Source: Spisula solida (lineage: Eukaryota; Mollusca; Bivalvia; Venerida; Mactridae). From it: a stretch of DNA of 64,000 bases. Numbering within the stretch: the first letter of the stretch is position 1; the number at the start of each line of letters is the position of its first letter. The stretch covers positions 880,501 through 944,500 of the forward strand of contig OX365944.1 in NCBI GenBank assembly GCA_947247005.1, in the 5' to 3' direction. The position numbers and the translations under genes are program-made. Below are positions 11,035 through 23,600 of this stretch, in pieces. A model generated the notes under the pieces. That model saw only the letters and a list, made by a program, of their open reading frames with translations, was not told the DNA's origin and did no database searches.

Positions 11035-12078
11035 ATGCATTGTGAAACTGATAATGCATCCAGGGAAAATATAACATACAGTCAGATACAATCAGATGAG
11101 AAACCTTTTATTTGTGGAATTTGTGGAGGCACATTTAAAGACAGTTATAAACTTACGAATCACATGAAAATACATACTGGGGAAAGAATGTTTGAATGTG
11201 ATGATTGTGGATTTGCATTCACAAAAAAACATAACATGGAAGTTCACAGAAGAATACATACTGGTGAAAAACCATTTGAATGTGATGTTTGTGGATCTGC
11301 ATTCACACAAAAAACTCAATTGGACATTCACAAAATAAAACATACTGGTGAAAAACCATTTGAATGTGATGTTTGTGGATCTGCATTCAAACAAAAAAAT
11401 CACTTGGAAAGCCACAGAAGAATTCATACTGGGGAAAAACCATTTAAATGTGATGTTTGTGGATCTGCATTCATACAAAAAAGTTACTTGGAAGTTCACA
11501 GAAGAATACATACTGGGGAAAAGCCATTTGAATGTGATGTTTGTGGATCTGCATTCAAACAAAAAGGTTACTTGAAAACTCACAGAAGAATCCACACTGG
11601 TGAAAAACCATTTGAATGTGATATTTGTGGATATATATTCGCAAACAAAAGTAATTTAAAAACTCACAGTAGAAAACATACTGATGAAAACGCATTTAAA
11701 TGTGATGTTTGTGGATCTGCATTCACAAACAAACGTAGCTTGGAAAGTCACAAAAAAATACATACTGGTGAAAGAACATTTGAATGTGATGTTTGCAGAT
11801 TGGCATTCACACAAAAAAGTCACTTGGAAAATCACAAAAAAATACATACAGGTGAAAAAACATTTGAATGTGATGTTTGTGGATCTGCCTTTGCACGAAA
11901 AGGTAACATGGAAAGACATAGAAGAATACACACGGGTGAAAAACCATTTGAATGTGATGTTTGTGGATCTGCATACACTGAAAAAGGTACGTTAAAAAGG
12001 CACAAAAGAAAACATACTTGTGAAAAACCGTTTGAATCTGATGTTCGTGGATCTGTATCTACAACCACGACAGATTGA
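11035..12078 (+). CDS. C2H2 zinc-finger protein, copy A (11 fingers)
   Basis: Predicted 347-residue, intronless poly-zinc-finger protein, probably a nuclear DNA-binding factor. A 30-residue leader ([20 protein letters not shown]) precedes eleven tandem C2H2 fingers of the form CX2C...FX5LX2HX3H, joined by TGEKPF linkers. A final degenerate finger (FESDVRGS) lacks its cysteines and ends at TGA. No KRAB, BTB, SCAN or ZAD domain is seen. The frame extends upstream only to an in-frame TAA at 11,005, with TTG but no other ATG, so ATG 11,035 is the start; the same MHCETDN start exists in every copy. Frameworks are nearly identical while helix positions -1, 2, 3 and 6 vary. It is the longest and most intact copy. 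Target DNA is unknown. Confidence 0.88.
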   Translation: MHCETDNASRENITYSQIQSDEKPFICGICGGTFKDSYKLTNHMKIHTGERMFECDDCGFAFTKKHNMEVHRRIHTGEKPFECDVCGSAFTQKTQLDIHKIKHTGEKPFECDVCGSAFKQKNHLESHRRIHTGEKPFKCDVCGSAFIQKSYLEVHRRIHTGEKPFECDVCGSAFKQKGYLKTHRRIHTGEKPFECDICGYIFANKSNLKTHSRKHTDENAFKCDVCGSAFTNKRSLESHKKIHTGERTFECDVCRLAFTQKSHLENHKKIHTGEKTFECDVCGSAFARKGNMERHRRIHTGEKPFECDVCGSAYTEKGTLKRHKRKHTCEKPFESDVRGSVSTTTTD

Positions 12079-12470
12079 CACGTCGTAGAAGATACATATT
12101 GGTACTGGTTAAATGATGGCAGCTTCGTGAAAATGAAAAGAATGTCTCCATAATAAAAAATATTTGGCAGATGTCCTGAACAATGGAGGCAAATATTGTA
12201 GATGTCAGAACTATGTATAATGTTTATTTTTTCCAGATTATGATGTTATTATCTCTGTAGAATCATTTATGTTGCACACTATTTGCAAACATACTTAAAT
12301 TGTTCAATAAAGTTTATTCAAAATAAAGATATCCAAGCTACTCTCAAGATTTGTAAATTTATTTAAGTTTTTTTAGTTTGCCAAATTCTTGCTTACCCTC
12401 AAATGGTTTCCTGCTATTATTTATCTCAGGGTACAAGTTCGGTTAAAAACTTAAAATCAATCATACATTA
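12079..12470 (+). other. 3' UTR and poly(A) signal, zinc-finger A
   Basis: Conserved after the stop with copies C and D (GACACGTC, then TGTAGATG, then TTCCAGATTATGATGTTA). AATAAA is at 12,306-12,311 inside TTGTTCAATAAAGTTTATT. The sequence downstream to about 12,470 matches the orphan at 5,400-5,560. Confidence 0.7.
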
Positions 12471-12474
12471 ACAC

Positions 12475-13045
12475 AAGGAATTTTCTGAGTCCAGAAAGGG
12501 GCAATAACAGATCAGAGTTATGGTTCTTGCTTGACATGGTCAGGTATTGATGGTGAACAAGTGTTGAAAGTTTCAAAGCAATAGCCCACATAGTGTATGA
12601 GAAAAGTGGACCTAAACACCAAACTTAACCAAGGAATTTTCTACGTCCAATAAGGGGCAATAACTCATGCAAAATGCAGATCAGAGTTATGGGTCTAGCT
12701 TGACATAGACAGGTATTGATGGTGAACAAGTGTTGAAAGTTTCAAAGCAATAACTCTTGATAGTTTAGGAGAAAAGTGGACCTAAACGCAAAACTTAACC
12801 AAGGCATTTTATTTTCTAAGTCCAAAAAGGGGCAATAATTCTTAAAAAATGCAGATCAGAGTTATGGGTCTTGCTTTACAGGCTCAGGTATTGATGATTA
12901 ACAAGTGTTGCAAGTTTCAAAGCAATACCTTTGATAGTTTATGAAAAAAGTCAACCTAAGCACAAAACTTAACCATGCAACGCTGACGCTGATCAAGTGA
13001 TGACAATAACTCATCTTTTTTTCAAAAATCAGATGAGCTAAAAAT
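12475..13045. repeat. ~155-bp tandem repeat block (family R4)
   Basis: Three to four units share AAAAGGGGCAATAA, GATCAGAGTTATGGGTCTTG and GTGTTGAAAGTTTCAAAGCA. The block ends AGATGAGCTAAAAATGG. A short relative is at 26,700-26,870. Confidence 0.7.
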
Positions 13046-13254
13046 GGCGAAGCAGCTGTAAAAGATTTCACAAAGGCCCGATGTCCCTCACTCACAGTTG
13101 TTTTTATGTCTGAGTGTTAGGAAATGAGACAAGTTAATTTATTGCCAGTGTATTTATTTTAATTGATCTTCTGTCATTTTTGTCATCTTTTTCCATTTTA
13201 AGTAAGCAATAAATTAATTATAGACCAACTTACCAAGAATTAAGTTCTTTTCAA
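13046..13254. other. Unit A/B spacer
   Basis: The first 35 bases (GCGAAGCAGCTGTAAAAGAT) repeat positions 184-219. The rest is AT-rich, without a recognised feature. Confidence 0.4.
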
Positions 13255-13685
13255 GGACTTTTTGGCAGTTTAAAATTCAACTGCTTTTCAATTCCAAGGC
13301 ATCAAATTTAGGTAATATTTAATTTGTAGGCATCAAATTCAAGTAACTTTCAATTCCTAGGCATCACATACAAGTAATTTTCAATTCAAAGGCATCAAAT
13401 TCAAGTCATTTTCAATTCCAAATTTGAAAGTATCCGATTCAAGTAATTTTCAATTTGTAGGCATCAAATTCAAGTAATTTTCATTTCCTAAGCATCCAAT
13501 AGCCTAGATGCCTGGATGCCCTATGCCCCCCCTTGGGGCGAAGAGGATTAGGTAGGTAGGTAGGCATCAAATTCAAGTAATTTTCATTTGCTAGGCATCA
13601 AATTAGAGTAATTTTCAATTTGTAGGCATCAAATTCAAGTAATTCTCAATTCGTAGGCAACTCATTCAAGTAATTTTCAAGACTT
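13255..13685. repeat. ~31-bp minisatellite
   Basis: About twelve degenerate units of GGCATCAAATTCAAGTAATT followed by TTCAATTCGTA. They are interrupted at 13,505-13,560 by GC-rich sequence with GGTAGGTAGGTAGG. The same unit recurs at 24,050-24,215. Confidence 0.75.
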
Positions 13686-13906
13686 GTACAAACCTAGGAA
13701 TATGAAGGTCAGAGTCATATGGTAGCACTTATATTTGCACAAGATCTAGAAAAAAACAAATATTTAATTAAGTCTAGTGGAAGTAGTTCTGAAGAACAAA
13801 TTATAAAAACAGCAACCAAATATTTCCAATTATATTAATATACATAACATAACATACATATACCAAATTGTTTCCATATAAATTGTATGCTTGTTACTGT
13901 CACATA

Positions 13907-15323
13907 CGAGGGGGTATCAAAAAGTTCTTGCACTGGCACGTTCATTTTATTATGCGCAATGTGATTGAACTATTTGTTATGCCATCTTAAAATATATTCA
14001 ATTCTGTACTAAGAAACCAATAACAAGTTGGCTATATGCTTATATTAATAAAATATTTAACCGATTCAAAAGGTGACCGACAGCCATCCGGCGCACTTTT
14101 CGACGTCAGGACGTCGTCCAACATCAACACATCTGTCCCGTTTGGATCGACCATGTGTTATTCTTTCACGAAGTGCGGTCTTGCCCACTTGATTAACTTT
14201 TGTCATTTTCTGATCCACTGATCGTTAAAGCTTCGAACTCGCCTGTAATAATTTCCGCCATAATGTGATGTGCGGTCGACAAGAACGCACATGTATCCTA
14301 GCATCGTCACCCATAATGTTCATTCCTAATTTTGTGTAATATTGAATTATCACAAGGCGCCAAATCGGGACTATAGGCTGAATGTGTATAGTTTTCAATC
14401 ATGATTTAGCCTCGAAAACGTCCATGTGATAACTTCAGTTGTATTTGTCTCATTTTTGTCATCGCAATAATGTTTTTTCAGTTTGAAAGAAATAACCGTG
14501 AAGTCTGACCGGCGCGGACTTTGCTCATCTGAAGTCTTGGGATCAAACACTCATAAACCATAGACAATTCCGTGATAGTGTGTTGAACTGTCGTATACGA
14601 GTACCTTACCGGCTTACCGGAAAGTCCATATTACTGCCTTTTCTGTATAAATATGTGTCTGTCACAGTTAATGAAAGATTTGACCACTTCACTTCTTTCA
14701 TTACACTGCTGAATAGGTCTACCTCAACGATAAGCACCATCTAACTCTTTCATCGCTACATGTCTTATGTCATTTAAACAGGAATAGTCCTCAGACAGCC
14801 TCATTTTTCTACATACTTAAGTGGTATAATGTTTTTATCTTATCCAAATGTTAGGGCATATCTGAGTAAAGAGCATTTTGCAATGGCGTTTTGAAATTTT
14901 GAGCGTAACTTCATGTTGAAAAGTGCGCCAACTTCATGAAATGCGATTAAAATCGCGTTACCCGCATTCAGATGTATTTGATGTCATGTCAGTATGCATG
15001 CAACTAGCGCCATGATATATACATTAGGTTGATGCTACGGTCTTAATGGTTACGTCGGTGGTTTAAGACATCAAATCGGATGACGATTCACAGAATTATA
15101 AGTATAGGTTGAAGGTCAAGTCCATTATAATTTTAAAGTGCGCCGCGGGACATTTTTTAAGTTACCATAGTAACTGCCACATACTTAGCAACATGTTTTA
15201 TTCGATGAGAATTTGAAAACCAATTCGAAATAAGTTATTTTAATGTATGTGTGATTTTGCGGAAATCAGTCGAAAATTGAACAAATGACAGACCCAGTGC
15301 ACGAACTTTTTGATACCCTCTCG
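13907..15323 (-). mobile_element. Mariner-like element with decayed transposase
   Basis: A 1,417-bp element with TIRs CGAGGGGGTATCAAAAAGTT and the inverse AACTTTTTGATACCCTCTCG, flanked by TA on both sides. The size and TIR type are usual for mariner. The minus strand near 14,345-14,400 encodes YSPDLAPCD, the third-aspartate region of a mariner transposase, but frames are broken on all sides, so it is inactive. It sits in the upstream region of zinc-finger unit B, at essentially the same TA that holds a different mariner MITE in unit C. Confidence 0.85.
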
Positions 15324-16063
15324 TACATGTGTACAATGTCCTAAAAAGGGTCAGTGGTCAATAAGAGTATTTTGAATTCAGAGGAAATACTTCCAGATCT
15401 TATCATGACAATTATGACACCTTTATATGACAATTGTCAAAGTCGTTGTTATCTAAGGAAGTCAAATCAGACACCAATCTCAGTCATTGTTATCTAAGGA
15501 AGTCAAATCAGACACCAAACTCTGAGCGTATTTTGTCGGTGAATAAAACGTGGGCAGGCGTTCGGATGCAGAAAATTAAATCATTAGTGCGTAGTTATTG
15601 TTATCAAAGGAAGTCAAATCAGACACCAATCTCAGTCATTGTTATCCGTGGAAGTCAAATCAGACGCCAATCTCAGTTATTGTTATCAAAGGAAGTCAAA
15701 TCAGACATCAATTTCAATTGTTATCTAAGGAAGTCAAATCAGGCACCAATTTCAATTGTTATCTAAAGAAGTGAGCTCACACCTGCTATGAAAGACTGAA
15801 TTAATATGAACAGTTTTAGAGAATTGTGTTTCAAGTTATTATAGATGCATAAAGAACAAGGTGTACCTATATTGATCACTTTGAAATCCCATCCACATAT
15901 TCAACTTGTGTTTCCTGTTTGAACTTTGATATTTAGTGTGCCAAACAATTATTTTATTCTTGAAGTATCCTAGGAGGTAATTATTTATTGAACTGAATAT
16001 ATTTAGTTCCTGCTGACTATTTAACGTGATAATATTGTATTGTGGCAGAGTGGTGAGTGTGGC
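15324..16063 (+). repeat. Unit B upstream region with 38-bp repeats
   Basis: 38-bp GTCAAATCAGACACCAATCT-type repeats occupy 15,430-15,775, interrupted by about 80 bp of unrelated sequence near 15,520-15,595. Conserved flank (GATGCATAAAGAACAAGGTG onward) then leads to the promoter. Confidence 0.7.
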
Positions 16064-16072
16064 TATAAAATA
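16064..16072 (+). promoter_or_regulatory. TATA box, zinc-finger B
   Basis: TATAAAATA begins 53 bp before the ATG, with the same flanks as in the other copies. It is intact although the gene body is broken. Confidence 0.55.
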
Positions 16073-16116
16073 ATCATTCACTACAGTAACTGAAATATCC
16101 TATGACAACCACAACA

Positions 16117-17353
<1,237 letters not shown>

Positions 17354-17598
17354 CATGTCATAGAGGAATACATACTGGTACTTGTAAGAGGTCTCTTTTT
17401 TGCGTTATCCTTGGTGTGGGTGTGTTTGACATGGCTTCCTTATGAAAAATTTTAAATTATATTTTTGTATGTGTAATTTTGTCATTTATTTAACATGTTT
17501 TATTTATATTTGGTGTTATTTATAATCTGAATTGATGTGCCATGTTATATTCATCTTATGCCAAATAAATATTATTATTATTATTACTTGTTGAAAGA
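17354..17598 (+). other. Unit B 3' flank
   Basis: CATGTCATAGAGGAATACAT follows the broken gene as in copy C, but the usual 3' UTR is then replaced by other sequence. That sequence carries CCAAATAAA and an ATT microsatellite (about 17,566-17,588), which looks like a retroposon 3' end. Confidence 0.45.
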
Positions 17599-18120
17599 TG
17601 CACATGTTTTATGGGTTGATGAAATGAAAAAAGATCTCTCTATCATTAAATTTGATGGGCTGCAATTCTAGCCTATGTGATAATAGAATGTGGTCACTTT
17701 CTTAATATTTTGGGTCTTACACAATATGAGAAGATAAGAGGGGCATCATTTCCATGTTATTCTTGCTACTTTGGTCCCTGCCAATAGGGCTTATCAGTCA
17801 CCTAGAAAACAATGTCCTTTTTGACAGTGTGTGTCAAATGCAACACCCGAATGTTTCGAAATGTAACGACCGATAAGATGATATTTTAATATTTGCACAA
17901 CATTTTCTTCATCGGTTTTGCTCAGTTAACTTTTGACATGAAAATTGATTTCTTGACCAATAGCAAAGTTTGAGTAGTATAGTTGTATTATCAAGTATTT
18001 AAATCAGGAGTGCAAAACACAATTTATTAGATGTGACAAAAGACCATGCTTTATTATAGATAAAACACAGGTATATATTTATTATTTCAATTGTAACAAA
18101 GCCAACATTCCGTATTTTAC
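17599..18120 (+). repeat. Conserved unit-start block (unit C)
   Basis: Matches 36,605-37,080 of unit E (GGGCTGCAATTCTAGCC-type, TTTGGGTCTTACACAATATG, TCTTCATCGGTTTTGCTCAG). It precedes the 84-bp array in both units. No coding signal. Confidence 0.75.
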
Positions 18121-18715
18121 AACACAGCAAGAAACCACAGCCATAATGCACTACTTTCTTCCTCTGAACACCATTATGTGATTTGGCTTAGCTGTGCTGT
18201 AACTGTAACACAACAAGAAACAACAACCATTGCACTACTTTCTTCCTCTGAACACCATTATGTGATTTGGCTTAGCTGTGCTGTAACTGTAACACAGCAA
18301 GAAACAACAGCCATTGCACTACTTTCTTCCTCTGAACACCATTATTTGATTTGGCTTAGCTGTGCTGTAACTGTAACACAGCAAGAAACAACAGCCATTG
18401 CACTACTTTCTTCCTCTGAACACCATTATGTGATTTGGCTTAGCTGTGCTGTAACTGTAACACAGCAAGAAACAACAGCCATTGCACTACTTTCTTCCTC
18501 TGAACACCATTATGTGATTTGGCTTAGCTGTACTGTAACTGTAACACAGCAAGAAACAACAGCCATTGCACTACTTTCTTCCTCTGAACACCATTATGTG
18601 ATTTGGCTTAGCTGTACTGTAACTGTAACACAGCAAGAAACAACAGCCATTGCACTACTTTCTTCCTCTGAACACCATTATGTGATTTGGCTTAGCTGTG
18701 CTGACTAACTGTAAT
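18121..18715. repeat. 84-bp minisatellite, unit C (about 7 copies)
   Basis: Tandem units of 84 bp. Because 84 is divisible by three, an uninterrupted plus-strand frame runs through the array (18,178-18,708) encoding a 28-residue repeat. Nothing supports translation: it has no conserved domain and its reading depends only on period length. Confidence 0.9.
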
Positions 18716-19020
18716 TCTTGCACACGTTTCTCTATATAAACACCAATAAATCTTAAGTTATGTTATTTTTCATTCCAAATACTAATCTATCGATGTCCAG
18801 AAAGAAATTATGTACTCATGTATAAAATCCTTCAAGCGGAACGGATAGTCCGGATAAAAGATAATCGACAGTAAGTTCATTCCTATCAATTAAGGAAATC
18901 ACCGATGTCGTGCATAAGGACCATGTGCACATAAGCCATTTTGTACCAATCCTACCACATGCTTGAAGACTAACTACATTTATTGTAAATAACGCTATAT
19001 CATCAGCAAATAGTAGCATA
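18716..19020 (-). pseudogene. LINE RT remnant, unit C, C-terminal part
   Basis: The minus strand starting near 19,019 encodes LLFADDIALF, the RT catalytic box, followed by decayed sequence. The RT is cut at 19,020 by the mariner-like element; its upstream part lies at 20,023-20,233. Confidence 0.7.
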
Positions 19021-20022
19021 CAGGGTGTCCAAAAAGAAAGTATACAGTTTCAGTGTCTATTTATCAAATTCCTACAATCTGCTATCGCAACTAAATTTTG
19101 CACATGTACAGATAAAAGATGAAGTTTTCTCTGTGACCAATTTAAAGATTTTAACCCGGATAATTTTAAGAAAAATGTCAATTTTCTAAAATTACCTTAT
19201 TTTGCCCGTGATGTCATTTTATAGTATTTAATGACGTTTTCACGATGCATGTCGCCTTCCGATATTTCTCTTCTTGCACTCGTTCTTTGAAACTATCAAT
19301 TACATTTGCACATGTGTCTTACCTGTTCTTCAGCAGAATTGATGTGTCCGTTGGCTTTAGAATGTACACTAGCGAGTCAGATAGCATAATAGAAAGAAAT
19401 AAACTCAACCCGTTACTTGTCTTTGGTAAAGAAGCTCATTTCTAAACACCGCAGGTGATTTATTGTTTTGAATGATGCATAGTTCATGCAAGATGTGCAA
19501 GGGCCACACATTGTACATAAGGGGGTGGATGAATTCCTTAAAACAGTTGGATCCAAAGTAATTTTCAGGAAATACCACTGTAGTATGACGTGTCCAGCCC
19601 ACATCCCAGATCTAAATCATTGCGACTTCTTCTTGTGGGACTTTGTGAAATCGCTAGTGTACAACACAAAGCCAACAGGCACGTCTATACTTACAAGAAA
19701 CATCAAAAGAGAAGGGAAGACCATCAGTTTAGACACATGTGCAAATGTTATCAATAGCTTAAAAGAAGTGCAAGAGGGAAACGTAAGAAGGGTGGACATC
19801 TTGAAAATGTCATACATTACTGAATAGATGTCACAGGCAAAATAAGGTAATTTCAGTAATTTTACATTGTTCTAAAAATTATCCAAGTTATCTTCTTAAA
19901 ATTGGTCCCAGAAAAAACTTACATCTTTTGTCTACACATGTGCAAATTTTCTTTACGATAGCGGAATGAAGAGATTTGATAAATAGACACTGAAACTGTA
20001 TACTTTCTTTTTGGACACCCTG
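19021..20022 (+). mobile_element. Mariner-like fold-back element, copy 1
   Basis: Flanked by TA, with TIRs CAGGGTGTCCAAAAAGAAAG and its inverse. The plus strand at 19,486-19,827 keeps the C-terminal part of a Tc1/mariner-superfamily transposase: MQDVQGPH (second Asp region) and IPDLNHCDFFLW (third Asp region). The left arm (about 19,205-19,390) is an inverted, diverged copy of the right arm (about 19,640-19,800), so the element is two 3' ends head to head and lacks the N-terminal DNA-binding half. It inserted into the LINE remnant; units A (9,865-9,880) and E (38,905-38,920) show the empty site. Confidence 0.85.
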
Positions 20023-20233
20023 TATAGATGAACAGATAATTATATCATTTTCGATAAAATTATCAGAATTTACAGAATAATATATATCTTATAATATAAA
20101 TAAACATCAAAGTGAAAGGGTTTAATTCTCCTTGTTTCAAGCCTTACAATATAAAGACTGCATCATTTAACTGGCTTTACAACTAACACCAGATTGAACA
20201 AGTTTAATCCACAGGGCATCGTAAATATAAATA
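20023..20233 (-). pseudogene. LINE RT remnant, unit C, N-terminal part
   Basis: The minus strand encodes ALWIKLVQSGVSCKAS, matching the RT segment at 10,060-10,110. It is truncated at 20,233 by the next insertion. Confidence 0.7.
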
Positions 20234-20935
20234 CAGTAAAACCTTGTTATTTCGAGGACCCCTTGGGACAAGCCAAATGCTCGAGTTAAGCCAGTTGCTC
20301 GAATTATCAGAATTATATGATGAAATGTTGTTAAGATTAAGTGTAACTTTGTTTTACCACATACAAGTTTGGTGCGCGTATTTGTTTGCAACTACGAATA
20401 TTGTCATTGTTTATCAAGTCTACACGCATTTTGAGTTGTGCAGACATTCGTTGAATGTTTCATAAGAGTTACACGTGGTGTGAAAATTACTTTCACTATA
20501 ACAAATGTTGGCTCGTCATTACATTTCTCATAATTAACGCCTCCTAATTGGTTTGTATTATTCAATCTTGCCCTTTGACACCTTTATCGTAGATAAAAAC
20601 AAATTTAAGTGTTGGGAGTTACGCTATTGTCATAAAATTTGATAATCACCATGTGTGAAAATCACGGACCTCAGCAACATTAAATCTGACAATTTTTCGG
20701 AGGTGTGAAATTTCGCTCGGATGATTGCCTCGAGATAAAGTAACTAATTATTGCTGAACATTTTTGAATGGACCGACACCTGTGCTTGAAATAGACTGGA
20801 TGCTTGTAATTACATTACTCGAATTAGAGGGATAAATTATGTACAATATAGAGCAAATTCTTCGAGACTTTGAAATTTACTCGAATTAGGCCAGTTGCTC
20901 GAATAATTGCTGCTCGTATTACAGAGGTTTTACTG
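20234..20935. mobile_element. Pogo/Tigger-like MITE
   Basis: 702 bp flanked by TA, with TIRs CAGTAAAACCTTGTTATTTC and the inverse GAGGTTTTACTG. Internal subterminal repeats such as GCTCGAATTA and CCAGTTGCTCGAAT are present near both ends. No transposase frame remains. Unit D keeps the empty site (CTAAATAATGCAATT, 33,657-33,671). Confidence 0.8.
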
Positions 20936-21011
20936 TAATGCAATTATTTAATTAAGTCTAGTGGCAAAACAAATATTTCCATATCAATTGAATGCTTATC
21001 ACTGTTACATA

Positions 21012-21423
21012 CAGTGCCCACCAAAAATAAGTATACAGATGTTATTTCCCCATTTACTCGTCTGTAATAAGACTATGGAAAACAGTGAAACAACAATATT
21101 TTTAAAGAAAATGAATAATTTTGTTTATTAAATGTTTAGACCATGCATTGCTTGATATCCTAGGTGCAAAATACAAATTTTCTTTGTCCCTCTTGAATGG
21201 TAACTTTGCCACAAAAAGATGGAAAATTCAGCCTTTTGGATCACATGGTTATTTTAATTCAGAACACCTTCATCTTTATTTCTATCTCTTTTTAGACTCC
21301 TTTAGTAACTGTAGTTCCAGAAACTAGTATAATTGTGATCATCGTATCAACAGATATTGAATAATTTAACCAAATTTAATTTTGCAACAATTATTTGCTG
21401 TATACTTTTTTTGGTGAGCACTG
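21012..21423. mobile_element. Mariner-type MITE with 26-bp TIRs
   Basis: 412 bp flanked by TA. TIRs are CAGTGCCCACCAAAAATAAG (continuing TATACAG) and its inverse ending GAGCACTG. The interior open frame of 68 codons has no transposase motif. It lies at the same TA-rich spot as the larger element of unit B. Confidence 0.8.
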
Positions 21424-22097
21424 TATGTGTACAATGTCCTAAAACAGTAATTGGTCAAAAAGAGTAATTTGAACTCAAGTGGAATTAATTAGAGATCTAA
21501 TCATGACAATTAACACCTTTTTCTGAGACAATGTCACAGTCATTGTTATCAAAGGAAGTCAAATCAATTACCAATCTCAGTCATTGTTATCAAAGGAAGT
21601 CAAATCAGACACTAATCTCAGTTATTGTTATCAAAGGAAGTCAAATCAGTCACCAATCTCAGTTATTGTTATCAAAGGAAGTCAAATCAGTCACCAATAT
21701 CAGTCATCAGGAAGTGAGTTCACACCAGCCATGAATGACAGAATGTATATGAACAATTTTAGAGAATTGTGTTTCAAGTTATTTTAGATGCATAAAGAAG
21801 AAGGTGTACCTATATTGATCACTTTGGAATTCCATCCGTATATTAAACTTGTGTTACTAGTGTTGAATTTGATATTTGTGGAGACATATGACTGTTTTAT
21901 TCTTGGAGTTCATTAGTAGACAATCATTTATATTTTTCTGTTTCCAGTGTAAGTTTGATATTTAGAGTGAAAAATGATATTTTATTCTTGGAGTATCCCG
22001 GGAGGTAATTATTAGTTGAACTTATTAATGTTATATTTAGTTCCTGCTGACTATTTAATGTGGAAATATCGTATTGTGACAGAGTGGTGAGTGTGGC
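21424..22097 (+). repeat. Unit C upstream region with 38-bp repeats
   Basis: Four to five GTCAAATCAG-type units at 21,535-21,720 are followed by conserved promoter-proximal sequence. An extra ~120-bp segment (GGAGACATATGACTGTTTTA, 21,880-21,960) is shared only with unit D. Confidence 0.7.
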
Positions 22098-22106
22098 TAT
22101 AAAATA
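22098..22106 (+). promoter_or_regulatory. TATA box, zinc-finger C
   Basis: TATAAAATA begins 53 bp before the ATG, in the conserved context GTGGC before and ATCATTCACTACAG after. Confidence 0.6.
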
Positions 22107-22150
22107 ATCATTCACTACAGTAATTGAAATATAACTGGACAACCACAACA

Positions 22151-22993
22151 ATGCATTGTGAAACTGATAATGCACCCTGGGAAAATATAACATACAGTCA
22201 GATACAATCAGATGAGAAACCTTTTATTTGTGGAATTTGTGGAGGTACATTCAAAGACAGTTATAAACTTACGAATCACATGCATATACATACTGGTGAA
22301 AAACCATTTGAATGTGACGTTTGTGGATCAACATTCAAGCGTAAATGTACCTTAAATTATCATAGAAGAATACATACTGGTGAAAAACCATTTGAATGTG
22401 ATGTTTGTGGATCTGCATTCACAAGCAAACATAACTTGGAAATTCATAGAAGAATCCACACTGGTGAAAAACCATTTGAATGTGATGTTTGTGGATCTAA
22501 ATTCACACAAAAAAGTTTCTTGGTAATTCACAAAAGAAAACATACTGGTGAAAAACCATTTGCATGTAATGTCTGCAGATCTACATTTACACGAAAAAGT
22601 GTTTTGGCAAATCACAAAAGAATACATACTGGTGAAAAACCATATAAATGTGATGTTTGTGGAACTGCATTCACACTAAAACATGACTTGAAAAATCACA
22701 ATAGAATACACACAGGTGAAAAACCATTTGAATGTGATGTTTGTGGATCTGCATTTGCACGAAAAAGTATCTTGAAAAGTCACAGAAGAATACACACTGG
22801 TGAAAAACCATTTGAATGTGATGTTTGTGGATCTGCATTTGCACGAAAAAGTTATTTGGTAGATCACAAAAGAATACATACTGGGGAAAAACCATTTGAA
22901 TGTGATGTTTGTGGATCTGCATTTGCACGAAAAGGTATCTTGAAAAGTCACAGAAGAATCCACACTGGGGAAAAACAATTTGAGTGTGTCTAA
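22151..22993 (+). CDS. C2H2 zinc-finger protein, copy C (9 fingers)
   Basis: Predicted 280 residues: the conserved leader ([20 protein letters not shown]), then nine C2H2 fingers with TGEKPF linkers, then a premature stop after TGEKQFECV. The stop comes from four extra bases near 22,988 relative to the usual codons. Finger-coding sequence continues out of frame to 23,335, so the ancestral protein was longer. Three of the last fingers share the framework SAFARK, suggesting recent internal duplication. Start chosen as in copy A; upstream TTG codons are in frame but TAA closes the frame just before them. It is probably a nuclear DNA-binding protein if expressed. Confidence 0.82.
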   Translation: MHCETDNAPWENITYSQIQSDEKPFICGICGGTFKDSYKLTNHMHIHTGEKPFECDVCGSTFKRKCTLNYHRRIHTGEKPFECDVCGSAFTSKHNLEIHRRIHTGEKPFECDVCGSKFTQKSFLVIHKRKHTGEKPFACNVCRSTFTRKSVLANHKRIHTGEKPYKCDVCGTAFTLKHDLKNHNRIHTGEKPFECDVCGSAFARKSILKSHRRIHTGEKPFECDVCGSAFARKSYLVDHKRIHTGEKPFECDVCGSAFARKGILKSHRRIHTGEKQFECV

Positions 22994-23335
22994 TGTTTGT
23001 GGATCTAAATTCACACAAAAAATGACTTGGTAATTCATAAAAGAAAACATTTGAATGTGATGTCTATGGATCGGCATTAACACGAAAAAGTTTCCTGAAA
23101 ATTCACAAAAGAATCCATACTGGAGAAAAGCCATTTGAATGTGATGTTTGTGGAACTGCATTCACACAAAAAGGTAACTTGGAAAGACATAAAAATCATA
23201 CACACAGGTGAAAAACCATTTAAATGTGATATTTGTGGATCTGCATTCACTGAAAAAACGTACATTAACAAATCACAGGAGATGGCATACTGGTAAAAAA
23301 CCATTTAAATGCGATGTTAGTGGGTCTGCATAGAC
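22994..23335 (+). pseudogene. Decayed fingers downstream of copy C
   Basis: Finger-like DNA continues (GATCTAAATTCACACAAAA, then TGTGATGTTTGTGGAACTGC). It has a one-base loss near 23,020, a 16-bp deletion at CAT repeats near 23,049, and more frameshifts near 23,190 and 23,260. About four fingers are represented, none translatable in frame with copy C. Confidence 0.8.
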
Positions 23336-23600
23336 AACTTTGACATGTCATAGAGGAATACATACAGATACTTGTTAGTGAAAATGAAAAACCTTAATAC
23401 AGGAAAACAGTCCTTAACACAGAAGATAAATATTGTAGATGCAGGAACTATGTTTTTTCGTCCAAATTATGATTTTATTATCACTGTATATTCATTTATT
23501 TTATAAACTTCAGACCATTTTGTAAACATACTTTACTTGTTCAATAAAGTTTATTTCAAAATAAAGATATTCAAGCTCGTGACACTCAAGATTTGAATTT
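23336..23600 (+). other. 3' UTR and poly(A) signal, zinc-finger C
   Basis: CATGTCATAGAGGAATACAT, then TGTAGATGCAGGAACTATGT, then AATAAA at 23,543-23,548 in TTGTTCAATAAAGTTTATT. The order is the same as in copies A and D. Confidence 0.65.
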
